The notes beneath the pieces are model-generated. The model was not told where the DNA came from, searched no databases, and saw nothing but the letters and a program-made list of their open reading frames with translations. A program made the position numbers and the translations under genes. A stretch of 64,000 bases of DNA from an uncultured Planctomycetia bacterium (GTDB taxonomy: Bacteria; Planctomycetota; Phycisphaerae; Phycisphaerales; SM1A02): positions 1-64,000 of the forward strand of contig CALMPF010000057.1 in NCBI GenBank assembly GCA_937871505.1, in the 5' to 3' direction. Of this stretch, positions 28,692-37,661 are shown one piece after another (the stretch's first letter is position 1; each line of letters opens with the position of its first letter).

Positions 28692-30011
28692 TTAGCTGCA
28701 TGGGCAGGCCTCGAGCGCAGGCCAGTCGACGCCGAGCTCCTGCTCCGGGACCGGACCGAGCAGGATCTCGCACTGACCCGCGAACATGGCGGCGACAAGG
28801 TCGAGACACTGGTGGAGCTGGTTGACCAGCGACTGGAACGCGGTGGAGGTCGCGCAGAGGAGCATGCACATCGCCGTCTCGTACGCATGTCGCGCTGACT
28901 CACGACAGAGCGCTCTCGCGTCCTCGGCGGCGTCCAATGCCGCGGTGTACGCCTGGTCTGCCGCGGCGAGGGCGGCTGTCCGCGTCTCGTCGGCCGTCGC
29001 GTATCGGGAGATCAATTCGGCGTGACAAGCGACGCTCGAACCGAGATAGACGGCGGCGCACCCCAACGCGACGACCGGCGACAGGCCTCCGCTCCAGGAT
29101 GCCACTCCGATGCACGTGAAGAAGGCGGTCTTCGCGATCGCGAGGCAACCGAGGAATTCTCTGGTCGCCGCGTCGCGTGCGGCTCTCCAGGCGCGATGCG
29201 CCGCACCGGCGGCCGCAGAGTGCGTCCTCGTGGCGAGTTCGTGGTCGCGCTGGAAAGCCCGTTCGCAGGCCTCCTCCGCCTGGCGGCGTTGTTCGGCGAG
29301 GAGCTCGGCCTGACGCCGCGCGGACTCCTCGAGCCCTTCCGTCGCCGCCTCGAACCGCTCGTGGCACCGCGCGATTGCCGCATACGCAAGTTGACACGGA
29401 CTCGGATCGCCCGGTGGGATGATCACGTCCGTCGTCGAGCCGACTTCTGCGGGATCCGGCGGCTCGTTCGAGCCGGGAGCCGAGGCGCTGCGCACGTCAG
29501 CCTCCAGGTCGGAGGACTCGATCCACTCGAGGAGCGCCGGCGACACCAATCCGAGGATGAAGAGCTCCGATCCCTTTGCCGAGGAGAGGATCAATCCGTC
29601 GATGGGCCAATCGCCGGTCGGCGTCATCATCCAGCCGACGGCGGACCATGCGCTGGCAGGCTCCGCCCCGGACGCTGCGATGATCGCTCCTTCGAGGAAC
29701 TCGGCGAGATCGATCGCGGCGAGGAACCGCACCTCGTGCTCGGTCCCGCTGGAGTCGGTCGCGCGGAAGGGCACCGCAGCCGGTCCGTCAGCGTCAAACG
29801 GCCTGTCGAGCAGCAGTCCCCACGGGCCTGTCGGGGTCATCTGGAGCACCCGATCGAGCATCGAGAGGAACGCGACTCCGTGATCGGCGCCGGCCGGGTG
29901 CTTTGGCGGAGCGTCAGCGCCCTGCGCACGGGATTCCTGCGGAGTTGACAGAAGCGCGACCATCGCGAGAACGAGCAGGAACAGGCATGTCAAGACGCGC
30001 GCGGGCGCCAT
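28692..30011 (-). CDS. exported Ala-rich helical protein of unknown function
   Basis: 439 residues from the ATG at 30011, which opens a signal peptide (VLTCLFLLVLAMVALLSTP, cleavage near SRAQG). Residues about 30-190 are a mixed domain with repeated MTPTG phrases (LQMTPTGPWG and WMMTPTGDWP). About 245-400 is almost wholly helical, rich in Ala, Arg, Glu and Gln (SARRQAELLAEQRRQAEEAC), with many scattered Cys residues; one hydrophobic stretch (FFTCIGVASWSGGLSPVVAL) may be a membrane or buried helix. It ends in ALEACPCS. I do not recognise a family. The frame is open upstream to 30173, but the signal peptide supports 30011. Confidence 0.65.
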   Translation of the reverse strand: MAPARVLTCLFLLVLAMVALLSTPQESRAQGADAPPKHPAGADHGVAFLSMLDRVLQMTPTGPWGLLLDRPFDADGPAAVPFRATDSSGTEHEVRFLAAIDLAEFLEGAIIAASGAEPASAWSAVGWMMTPTGDWPIDGLILSSAKGSELFILGLVSPALLEWIESSDLEADVRSASAPGSNEPPDPAEVGSTTDVIIPPGDPSPCQLAYAAIARCHERFEAATEGLEESARRQAELLAEQRRQAEEACERAFQRDHELATRTHSAAAGAAHRAWRAARDAATREFLGCLAIAKTAFFTCIGVASWSGGLSPVVALGCAAVYLGSSVACHAELISRYATADETRTAALAAADQAYTAALDAAEDARALCRESARHAYETAMCMLLCATSTAFQSLVNQLHQCLDLVAAMFAGQCEILLGPVPEQELGVDWPALEACPCS

Positions 30012-30899
30012 CGGTGGCGTGCCGGCCCCCCGCGATCGCGCACGAGCGCAGCCGACAGGGGTGTCAACCTGGTCGGCGCGCGGCCGCGCTCGCTCGCGCG
30101 GCCCAGCCGCGAGGCCGGAGAGCGAAAGCGCGTGTCCATGAGAAAGCGTGAACCACCGATGCGAGCATTTCATCTGATACCCCCGAAGAAAGTCAGGAAA
30201 GCGCGGTGACTCCCTTCGATCCCCTCTCAGCCCAGCCCGTGGCGAAAGTCATTCGGGCTGCGGACGACCGGACAGGCGAATCTCATCTTCGCCTCCCCGC
30301 TCGCCCTCGCCTGCGAAGCACTTTCGCCACAGGCTGCTCGCGATGCGACTAGGAAGTGCGTCGCATTTGTCCGATGGATCCCGATGGATCGCGACGGCAG
30401 GCGAGGGGGGCAAGGTACCCAGATCCCGCGAGCAGCGATTCAGGATGCGCCCTTTTTTGGGGGGGTCGTGCGGCAGCGGCCGACCTCCGGGCAGGGCGGA
30501 GACCGTCCTGGCTCATGCCTCGGCTCGCGGTTCAGTTTGAGTCCTCGAACCCGCCGTCCGAGTCCCTCGCGGAGGCCGTCCTGCGCGACCGACGGTCAGC
30601 CGGGCGGTCGCAGGCGCCGGCCGTCAGAGGCAGGACGCGTCGGCCACTCTGCGTCGGCCACCTGCGGTCGGGAGTTGCCCGGGGCCCGGGGTTGGTGGCC
30701 GCCGAGCGATTGACGGGAGGCCGGGGGCCTCTCTACAGTCGTCCCGTCGGGGGTTACAGCACGACCGCCTCGATCCCCCGACGGGCGGAGGCACTCGGTC
30801 GGTCTCCGAGCTGGCCGATGGCCCGTCGTTCCCCCGTTCCCGAACCGCCTGCCCGGCTGAGATGGCGCCGGGCTCAACCCCTTGCTGGAGGATTCCCGG
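30012..30899. other. 888-bp stretch without a gene
   Basis: Contains an 18-bp sequence (30320-30337) identical to one 25 bp before the SNF2 gene start, and a short run of T followed by G at about 30453-30467. Open frames here are Arg/Pro-rich and domainless. The right end carries the promoter and leader of the HU gene, with GGAGG ahead of its ATG. Confidence 0.5.
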
Positions 30900-31169
30900 A
30901 TGAACAAAGCCGACTTGATCGAGGCCGTGGCCGCCGAGCTCAGCGAACCGAAGGCGCAGGCGGCACGGGCGGTCGAAGCCGTGCTTGCCAACATCACCAA
31001 GGGCCTTCAGCGCGACGGGGCGGTCAACGTCGCCGGGTTCGGCAACTTCGTGAAGAAGCACCGGGCCGCGCGGATGGGCCGGAACCCCATCACCAAGGAG
31101 CCGATGGAGATCAAGCCCTCGACGACCGTCAACTTCCGTCCTGCGACGCAGCTCAAGTCCCAAATGTGA
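30900..31169 (+). CDS. hup: HU-family DNA-binding protein
   Basis: 89 residues, the normal HU length. It bends and compacts DNA as a dimer. The family core is clear: MNKADLIEAVAAEL, the flexible arm region GFGNFVKKHRAARMGRNP, and the ending ITKEPMEIKPSTTVNFRP. GGAGG lies about nine bases before the ATG at 30900. Single gene with no operon partner; a tandem repeat starts right after its stop. Confidence 0.96.
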   Translation: MNKADLIEAVAAELSEPKAQAARAVEAVLANITKGLQRDGAVNVAGFGNFVKKHRAARMGRNPITKEPMEIKPSTTVNFRPATQLKSQM

Positions 31170-31831
31170 CCCGATCTGACCCACTCTGACCCACTCTGAC
31201 TCACTCTGACTCGGCCGGTCCCACTCTGGTCGGGGGGGGAACCCGGGGCCAGCCGGGGAGACCCGGTCGCGCCGCGAGCATCCGTCGGACCGGCTCGGTC
31301 TGGCTCGACCCGCCGTGATCGGAATCGGGCTGGCGCGAGATTGAGCGGGCGCGAGACTGGCACGACACACGCATGGAGCTGGCATGGGTCTGGCGCAGGC
31401 TCGGCCGCACTCCGGACGGCGCGCCGGTTCGACGCCGGCTCGAGGAGGGCCTCGATGCGGGGAACGTCCGAAAGCACCGATGGGCACGGGGGATCGGAGG
31501 GATTCTCCCGGCGCCCTCGGTGTTCTCGTTGCACTTTGGGAAGGGGGGGTTACCTTGGCGATCTGCTGGCGACCCCATCGGCGCACTCCCGCGCGGGGTG
31601 CGCGGGTCACCGCTGACCGGTCTCGCGACCCGCGTGCGACGTTCCCCGTGCCCGCCCGCGGCGTCAGGTGAGTGCGATCACCGCCTGCCGTTCTCACCCT
31701 CGTGCGACCCCTTCGCCGACGCGGCCGCTCCAGAAGCCGGACCCCCAGCCGGAACCCAAGCCGGAACCCAAGCCGGAACTGGACCCGACGATGAACTGGC
31801 AGCAAACCCGGCGCTGATCTCAGGAGCTGAA
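31170..31831. other. intergenic region with two tandem repeats
   Basis: Directly after the HU stop, 31175-31213 has about four units of CTGACCCACT or CTGACTCACT. Near the right end, 31729-31786 has repeated 12-mers of the form AAGCCGGAACCC. The middle is GC-rich with no gene that I can support. The frame of the subtilase-like protein is open through much of this region, but its signal peptide starts at 31832. Confidence 0.6.
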
Positions 31832-33418
31832 ATGTCCTTCCTGCATCGAACCCGCAGCCTTCCAACCCTCGTTCGCACCGCAGTCTGCGCCCTGCCGCTC
31901 ATCGTCGCCCTCCCCGCGAGCGCTCAGGTCCTCGTCGAGATCGGGCTTCCCGACCTGATCGCTCGACTCGGCGCGGCGAACACGCCCACCGGCTTCGGGA
32001 TCGGCGGAGGGCAGATCGAAGCGCCCGCAGGGACCGGCTATGGTCCCTCGCAGGCAGACTCGCAGTTCATCGGCGTGATGTTCACGCCGATGAGCGGGCC
32101 TCCCGGGTTCAGCGGCCACGCGACGACCGTCGGGCACAATTTCTACGGCAGCGTCTCCTCGCCCGCGAAGGACATGGACGACATCTGGCTCTGGGCCGCT
32201 GCGGACTTTCTTCAGGGCGGCTATCTCAACGCCCAGGGCCCATCGACGCTCCAGCCCGCGTCGCCGCCGGGAAACCTGCGCGTCTTCAACCACTCGTGGA
32301 TCGGTTCGACCGGCAGCGCAGCGTCCGACAACTCCTGCTTGCGCCGGGGCGACTTCGTGATCAACCGCGATCAGACCCTCTTCTTCTCGGGGATGAACAA
32401 CGCGGGGGGCAGCTACCAGCCCTTGATGGTCGGCGGCTACAACGGCCTTGCGGTCGGCCGCAGCGACGGCCAGCACGTCAGCGGCCCGACGCCCGGCGGC
32501 ATCGACGGACCGGGCCGGATGAAGCCCGAGATCGTCGCTCCGGGCACCGCGACGAGCTGGTCGACGCCCGTCGTGGCCGCCGTGGCCGCCGTGCTTCTCG
32601 AGACCGCCGCGACCGATCCGGCGATCTCCCTCAACCCCAACGCCGACCACTCGCTCGTGATCAAATCGGTGCTGCTCGCCGGCGCGAAGCACCGCCCCGC
32701 GTGGACGAACAACCCCGTCACCAGCGGCCCGAATCGCGGCGTCACCGCGACGCCGCTGGACTCCAAATACGGCGTCGACGTGGTCAACGTCGACCGCAGC
32801 CATCTCATCCTGACCGCCGGGGAGTTCGACGGCGGCGGGGTGCCCGCGCTGGCCACGCCGATCGGCGAGGTCGGGTGGGATTTGGTCTCGGTCCCGGCGA
32901 GCCAGTCCCGCTGGTGGACGTTCACCACCTTCGGAACCACCGAGTCGCTCTCCGTCGCGGCGACGTGGCACCGTCTCGTCGCCTCGAACTTCAGCAGCTC
33001 GACCAACGCGAACTTCGACCTGCGGCTCTGGCGCGTCGACGGGATGGGCGACCTCCAGACGCTCGTCGGCGATCCCGGGATTCCGTTCTTCGACGGTGGC
33101 AACGTCGTCAGCCAGAGCGCCATCGACAACGTCGAGCACCTCTACGTCACCGGGCTGGCGGCGGGGACGTACGTCCTCGAGCTGGCCCGCATCGACGGCA
33201 ACATCGTGCCCTTCAGCGTCGGCATCTCGTGGATCCGCTCGCCCGACCCGGGCTCGCCCGGCGTCCCCGGCGACCTCAACGGCGACGGCGTCGTCGATGG
33301 TGCGGACCTGGGGATCCTGCTGAGCCTCTTCGGCACCGCCGGTCCGCTGGGCGACCTCAACGGCGACGGCGTGGTGGACGGCGCCGATCTGGGAGCGCTG
33401 CTGGGACTGTGGGGGTGA
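31832..33418 (+). CDS. secreted subtilase-like (S8) protein with dockerin-like tail
   Basis: 528 residues. Signal peptide TLVRTAVCALPLIVALPASA. A peptidase-S8-like domain follows: SGHATTVGHNFYGS at about 94-107 (candidate catalytic His), NHSWIGSTG (candidate oxyanion Asn), and PGTATSWSTPVVAAVAAVLL with the catalytic-type Ser near 244. The catalytic Asp motif is not obvious, so activity is uncertain. About 340-470 is a beta-rich domain ending TYVLELARIDGNIVPFSVGI, like bacterial pre-peptidase C-terminal domains. Two repeats, DLNGDGVVDGADLGILLSLF and DLNGDGVVDGADLGALLGLW, end the protein. CAGGAGCTGAA before the ATG decides the start. Confidence 0.85.
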   Translation: MSFLHRTRSLPTLVRTAVCALPLIVALPASAQVLVEIGLPDLIARLGAANTPTGFGIGGGQIEAPAGTGYGPSQADSQFIGVMFTPMSGPPGFSGHATTVGHNFYGSVSSPAKDMDDIWLWAAADFLQGGYLNAQGPSTLQPASPPGNLRVFNHSWIGSTGSAASDNSCLRRGDFVINRDQTLFFSGMNNAGGSYQPLMVGGYNGLAVGRSDGQHVSGPTPGGIDGPGRMKPEIVAPGTATSWSTPVVAAVAAVLLETAATDPAISLNPNADHSLVIKSVLLAGAKHRPAWTNNPVTSGPNRGVTATPLDSKYGVDVVNVDRSHLILTAGEFDGGGVPALATPIGEVGWDLVSVPASQSRWWTFTTFGTTESLSVAATWHRLVASNFSSSTNANFDLRLWRVDGMGDLQTLVGDPGIPFFDGGNVVSQSAIDNVEHLYVTGLAAGTYVLELARIDGNIVPFSVGISWIRSPDPGSPGVPGDLNGDGVVDGADLGILLSLFGTAGPLGDLNGDGVVDGADLGALLGLWG

Positions 33419-33542
33419 CCCGCCGCGCAGACTCCGTCCGCCGATCGCCCCGCGCGGAGAGTCCGCGCGCGGATGAGCGGCGACGCGCCGTGCGCCGCCA
33501 ACGGAGTCCGGGCTCACCGCCGGGACCGAGCCTGCACAGCCC

Positions 33543-35342
33543 ATGACGGCACGCAGCTCGAGATCGGCGCAGGCGCTCCTCGTCGCCATCGTGGCGCTCC
33601 TGGCCGTCGTCCTCCTCTATCCGATCTGGCTCACGCTCGAAGGCGCGTTCCGCACGCGCGACGGAGAGGGCTGGACGCTCCGCCACATCCTGACCGTCTT
33701 CACCGACCCGCTGCTGCGCGAGGGGCTGCTGAACGCCCTGATGATCGCGACGCTGACGACGGCGCTCTCGCTCCTCCTCGCGCTGCCGCTGGCCTTCGTC
33801 GGCGCGCGGACGTCCTTCCGGGGGCAGGCGCTGCTCTCGTCGCTCGTCCTGCTGCCGCTGATCCTGCCGCCCTTCGTCGGCGCCATCGGGATGCGCCAGA
33901 TGCTGGGGCGCCGCGGAGCGCTCAACGGCCTGCTGGAATCGATGGGAGTGATCGACGCGCCGATCGACTTCCTCGGCGGCGGGGGGCTCTTCGGCGTCGT
34001 CGTGGTCGAGGCGCTGCACCTCTATCCGATCCTCTACCTCAACCTCGTCGCGGCGCTGGCCAACCTCGATCCGGCGCTGGAGGAGGCTGCGGAGAACCTG
34101 GGAGCGGGGCGCTGGCGGCGCTTCCGCCGGATCGTGCTGCCGCTGATCCGGCCGGGGCTCTTCGCGGGCGGAACGATCGTCTTCATCTGGTCGTTCACCG
34201 AGCTGGGCACGCCCCTGATGTTCGAGTTTCACCGGGTGACGCCGGTCCAGATCTTCAACGGCATCAAGGAGATCGCGGACAGCCGTGAGCCCTACGCCCT
34301 GACGGCGGTGATGCTGCTCTCGGCCGCCGCGCTCTACGCGCTCGGCCGCCTCGCATTCGGCGGGCGGGCGTACGCGATGTACGCCAAGGCGTCGATCCAG
34401 GCGCGGCCGCGCCGGCTTGCCGGCCTGCGGGCGGCGGGAGCGATGGCGCTCTTCGGCGGGGTGACGCTGCTCGCGGCGCTCCCGCACATCTTCGTCGTGC
34501 TGGTCGCGCTCGCGGTGCCGGGCACCTGGTACGCGACCGTGCTTCCGCAGGCCTGGACGATCGAGTTCCTCGAAGCCGCGGTGAGCCATCCGGTCGCGGC
34601 TGACGCGATCCGCAACAGCCTCCTCTACTCGTCGCTCGCGGTGGCGATCACCGTGGTCATCGGCCTCGCGGTCGCGCGGCTCCTGGTGCGCACGCGGGTG
34701 CGCGGCAGGGGGCTGCTCGACGCGCTGGTCATGCTCCCGCTGGCGGTGCCGGGCCTCGTGATCGCCTTCGGATACGTCGCCGTCACCTTCCGATGGCCGT
34801 TCGGGGGGACGATCCCCCCGTGGCTCGCGTGGCTCCGCCATCTGCTTCCCGATCGCGTCTTCGCGGCGATCTCCGACGCGCCGCTCGCGGGCTGGGCGGA
34901 TGTCGTCGGCGCCGATCCCAACCCGGTCGGGCTGCTGGTCGTCGCCTACGCGGTCCGGCGGCTGCCGTACGTGGTCCGCGCCGCGGTCGCGGGACTTGAG
35001 CAGACCTCCAGCGAGCTCGAGGAGGCAGCCTTCATGCTCGGCGCAAGCCGATTCACGGTGCTGCGCCGCATCGTGGTGCCGCTGATCGCGGCGAACCTGA
35101 TCGCCGGCGCCCTGCTCGCCTTCAGCTTCGCGATGCTCGAGGTCAGCGACTCGCTCATCCTCGCCCAGCGCCAGGTCCATTACCCGATCACCAAGGCGAT
35201 CTTCGTCCTCAACGAGCGCCTCGGCGACGGCCAGGCGCTCGCAAGCGCCATGGGGGTCTGGGGCATGGCGCTGCTCGCGACCACGCTGATCGCGGCGAGC
35301 GTCTTCATGGGGCGCAGGCTCGGGGCGGTTTTCAGGCTGTAG
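33543..35342 (+). CDS. iron(III)-type ABC transporter permease
   Basis: 599 residues with two fused binding-protein-dependent permease domains. Each holds an EAA loop that contacts the ATPase: EEAAENLGAGRWRRFRRIVLP in the first half and EEAAFMLGASRFTVLRRIVVP in the second. About twelve hydrophobic segments are visible. The duplicated layout is that of FbpB-type permeases for ferric iron (also seen for thiamine and phosphonates). No ATPase or solute-binding protein gene is in the window, so the substrate is not supported by context. It starts 124 bp after the subtilase-like gene. Confidence 0.87.
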   Translation: MTARSSRSAQALLVAIVALLAVVLLYPIWLTLEGAFRTRDGEGWTLRHILTVFTDPLLREGLLNALMIATLTTALSLLLALPLAFVGARTSFRGQALLSSLVLLPLILPPFVGAIGMRQMLGRRGALNGLLESMGVIDAPIDFLGGGGLFGVVVVEALHLYPILYLNLVAALANLDPALEEAAENLGAGRWRRFRRIVLPLIRPGLFAGGTIVFIWSFTELGTPLMFEFHRVTPVQIFNGIKEIADSREPYALTAVMLLSAAALYALGRLAFGGRAYAMYAKASIQARPRRLAGLRAAGAMALFGGVTLLAALPHIFVVLVALAVPGTWYATVLPQAWTIEFLEAAVSHPVAADAIRNSLLYSSLAVAITVVIGLAVARLLVRTRVRGRGLLDALVMLPLAVPGLVIAFGYVAVTFRWPFGGTIPPWLAWLRHLLPDRVFAAISDAPLAGWADVVGADPNPVGLLVVAYAVRRLPYVVRAAVAGLEQTSSELEEAAFMLGASRFTVLRRIVVPLIAANLIAGALLAFSFAMLEVSDSLILAQRQVHYPITKAIFVLNERLGDGQALASAMGVWGMALLATTLIAASVFMGRRLGAVFRL

Positions 35343-35344
35343 CG

Positions 35345-35607
35345 AGAGTCGAAGCGCCACGCGAGCGTCGTGGTCGCATCGAGAACCCTGGGGACGCGCT
35401 CAGGCTCGCCGCGCGTCGATCTCGGCGCGGTGCTCCGCGCAGCTCGTCGGTCGGAGCGACTTCCGCATGCGTTCGATCTCCTCGAACGCGGCGCGCGGCG
35501 ACGGCTCCTTGGGAACCTGTCGACGGCTGCGGTCACCACCCTCTCCTCGCCGCGGTCGGCGACGATCACCCGACATCCGGCCGCCTTGACGAGCCGGACG
35601 AGCTCCT
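35345..35607 (-). pseudogene. remnant of a VapBC-type toxin-antitoxin pair
   Basis: On the minus strand two frames together look like a Phd/VapB-type antitoxin. One reads ELVRLVKAAGCRVIVADRGE; after a frame change comes KEPSPRAAFEEIERMRKSLR, ending EIDARRA and TGA (35400-35402). Directly after the stop the sequence reads RVLDATTTLAWRFDS, which matches the start of a PIN-domain toxin (VLDAS-TLAW-F) with its first catalytic Asp. It is cut off after about 15 codons at the end of the permease gene. The antitoxin start is also missing. Both parts are therefore non-functional relics; the assignment rests on pattern only. Confidence 0.5.
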
Positions 35608-35683
35608 AGCACTACCGCGGCTCTGCATCGACGATGCCGGCAGACGCCCCGCCTCGATCGCGTGCTCCGCCGGAGCGGCCTTC

Positions 35684-36205
35684 GTGACCTACACGAACCT
35701 CGACGACTGGACCGACGCGACCTCCGGCGTGACGACGATCAACTTCGACGAGCTGCCGGGCTTTACCCACGTCACGACGCAGCACAGCCACCTCGGGGTG
35801 GCGTTCATCGGGAACTCGTACATCTTTCAGAATTCGCTGCTCTTCCCGAGCGACGGGGTCGGACTGAACGGAGGCATCAGCGTCCAGCCGATCACGATGG
35901 ACTTCTCGACGCCGATGACGGCGATCGGGGTGCACTTCCCCACGGTCTTCCGGTACGAGCTCGACTCGAATGGCGAGCTCATCGCCCTGAGCTTCCACCT
36001 CGCGTCGATGGGCCCTGGGAGCTTTGCGGGGATCATCTCCGAGATCCCCTTCGATCGGGCGATCATTCGCAGCACTGGCGGCGCTTCCACCGTCATCGAC
36101 ACGCGCTTCTCCGGCGGCGCGATCCCCGGTCCCGGCGGCGTGGCGGTCCTTCTCGGCGGTTGCGGGCTCCTCGGACGCGGCCGCCGCCGCGGGGCTCGCG
36201 GGTAA
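35684..36205 (+). CDS. PEP-CTERM-like surface protein, probably lacking its signal peptide
   Basis: 173 residues from a GTG at 35684. The body is beta-rich (FVTYTNLDDW just upstream, then TTINFDELPGFTHVT, LGVAFIGNSYIF, MTAIGVHFPTVF). The end, GAIPGPGGVAVLLGGCGLL followed by GRGRRRGARG, is a sorting signal of the PEP-CTERM type common in Phycisphaerae. Such proteins normally start with a signal peptide. Here the in-frame sequence upstream (SIACSAGAAFVTYTN) looks like the end of one, but it has no ATG and runs into the toxin-antitoxin remnant. The gene may be 5'-truncated or may use an unseen start. Confidence 0.65.
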   Translation: MTYTNLDDWTDATSGVTTINFDELPGFTHVTTQHSHLGVAFIGNSYIFQNSLLFPSDGVGLNGGISVQPITMDFSTPMTAIGVHFPTVFRYELDSNGELIALSFHLASMGPGSFAGIISEIPFDRAIIRSTGGASTVIDTRFSGGAIPGPGGVAVLLGGCGLLGRGRRRGARG

Positions 36206-36228
36206 GCGGCAGGCGGGCAGGCGCCTCG

Positions 36229-36861
36229 TCAGGGAACCTCGAAGAAATCCACCTCGCCTGTCTCCAGCGAGTACTCGGCGCCGACGACGAGGAGTCCGTC
36301 GTGGGCGATGAAGTGCTCGAGCACGGCTGAACCGTGCCGAAGCTGGTTGACCGACTGCCGCACGTTCGCGCGGATCGCACGGCGGATCAGCGCCGCCCCG
36401 CCGTCGGCGAGGGGCGTCTCGATGAGGCCCTCCACCGATGGCCGGATGCGATCGACGATCGAGCGGAGGTTCGGCGAGCGCAGCTCGCTTGGCTGACGGA
36501 GCTCGTCGAGCGTCGCGAGCACCGCGCCGCATTCGGTGTGTCCGAGGACGACGACGAGCCGGGTGCCGAATCGGGCGACCGCGAACTCGACGCTTCCGAC
36601 CTGAGAGGGGGCGACGATGTTGCCCGCGACGCGGATCACGAAGAGGTCCCCGAGCCCCTGGTCGAAGACGATCTCGGCGGGCACGCGCGAGTCCGAGCAG
36701 CCGAGGATGACCGCGATGGGGTCCTGCCCCTTGGCGACCTCGGCCCGCCGCGAGTCGTCGAGTCGAGCGCTGGCGGCGGCCCGCCTGCCGCCAGCGCGAT
36801 AGCGCTGGTTGCCTTCCTGGAGCCGGATCAAGGCCTGTCGGGGCGTGGTGGACTGGGGCAC
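36229..36861 (-). CDS. beta-class carbonic anhydrase
   Basis: Interconverts carbon dioxide and bicarbonate. 210 residues from the GTG at 36861, which has GGAAG six bases upstream; an ATG at 36933 would add 24 Arg-rich residues and leave almost no promoter before the divergent gene. Zinc ligands and the catalytic pair are present: ILGCSDSRVPAEIVFDQ (Cys and the Asp-Arg dyad) and VLGHTECGAV (His and Cys). The C-terminus SLETGEVDF is typical. It is convergent with the PEP-CTERM-like gene, 23 bp away, and divergent from the DUF2752 gene. Confidence 0.95.
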   Translation of the reverse strand: MPQSTTPRQALIRLQEGNQRYRAGGRRAAASARLDDSRRAEVAKGQDPIAVILGCSDSRVPAEIVFDQGLGDLFVIRVAGNIVAPSQVGSVEFAVARFGTRLVVVLGHTECGAVLATLDELRQPSELRSPNLRSIVDRIRPSVEGLIETPLADGGAALIRRAIRANVRQSVNQLRHGSAVLEHFIAHDGLLVVGAEYSLETGEVDFFEVP

Positions 36862-36939
36862 AGGTCGCTTCCGTTGCGGGAAGCGAAGGCTACGCCCGAG
36901 CCGACCGACTACCGTTGCTCCTCTTGAGAGCATGAAAGC

Positions 36940-37473
36940 ATGAGCGCAATGAACGTGCCGAACCTGCCGAGCGGCGTGCCCCGGGGCGCCGCGATCGCGC
37001 CGCCGCATCCGCCGACGGCGCGGGAGGGGCGCTGTGGGAGCCTCCACCGCCGCTCCGTCGCCGCGGTGGTCGCGGCGGCCTCGGGAGCGCTTCTGGGGAT
37101 CGCCGCGTGGCTGACCCCGAGCCCCGAGGGCATCGGGACCCATCGACAGCTCGGCGTGCCCGAGTGCGGCTGGATCACGGGCATGGGCCTGCCCTGCCCG
37201 ACCTGCGGCATGACGACGGCCTTCGCCCACGCTGCCGATGGGGACCTCCTCGAGAGCTTCCGCTGCCAGCCTGCGGGAGCGGTCCTCGCGGTGGTCACCG
37301 CGATGGTGCTGCTCTCCAGTCTGCTCGTCGCGGTCACGGGGCGCTCGATCGCCCCGCTGCTTCGCCTCGGCGGCCGCCCCCTCACGACGACCCCGGCCTT
37401 CTGGACGAGCGTCGGGAGCTTGATCCTGTTCGCGTGGGGATGGAAGATCGCTATGGTTCGCGGCTGGTTGTGA
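36940..37473 (+). CDS. DUF2752 membrane protein
   Basis: 177 residues. A membrane helix near 38-58 (VAAVVAAASGALLGIAAWL) is followed by the DUF2752 signature CGWITGMGLPCPTCGMTTAF at about 77-96, whose paired Cys residues may bind metal or form disulfides. Two more helices follow (AVLAVVTAMVLLSSLLVAV and FWTSVGSLILFAWGWKI). The role of the family is unknown. It is transcribed divergently from carbonic anhydrase with a gap of 78 bp. Confidence 0.82.
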   Translation: MSAMNVPNLPSGVPRGAAIAPPHPPTAREGRCGSLHRRSVAAVVAAASGALLGIAAWLTPSPEGIGTHRQLGVPECGWITGMGLPCPTCGMTTAFAHAADGDLLESFRCQPAGAVLAVVTAMVLLSSLLVAVTGRSIAPLLRLGGRPLTTTPAFWTSVGSLILFAWGWKIAMVRGWL

Positions 37474-37661
37474 TCGGCCCGGAGCCGCTTGCGACGGGTT
37501 GCGGCCGGCGCCGACCGGTGCTCGGCGGTTCTGGCCGGCTCCCGTGCGAGCCGCGTCGGACGAGGGCCGCGTGCATCCGACGCCTTCGTCGCTCGCCTGA
37601 CCGTTCATCCGCGTCGCACGCACTTCGCGTTCACTCCGCACCCACTCCGCAGCGAGTCCCG

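Noticed and set aside
30453-30467. T-run followed by G-run as a terminator
   Set aside because: No GC-rich stem precedes the T-run in the right orientation.
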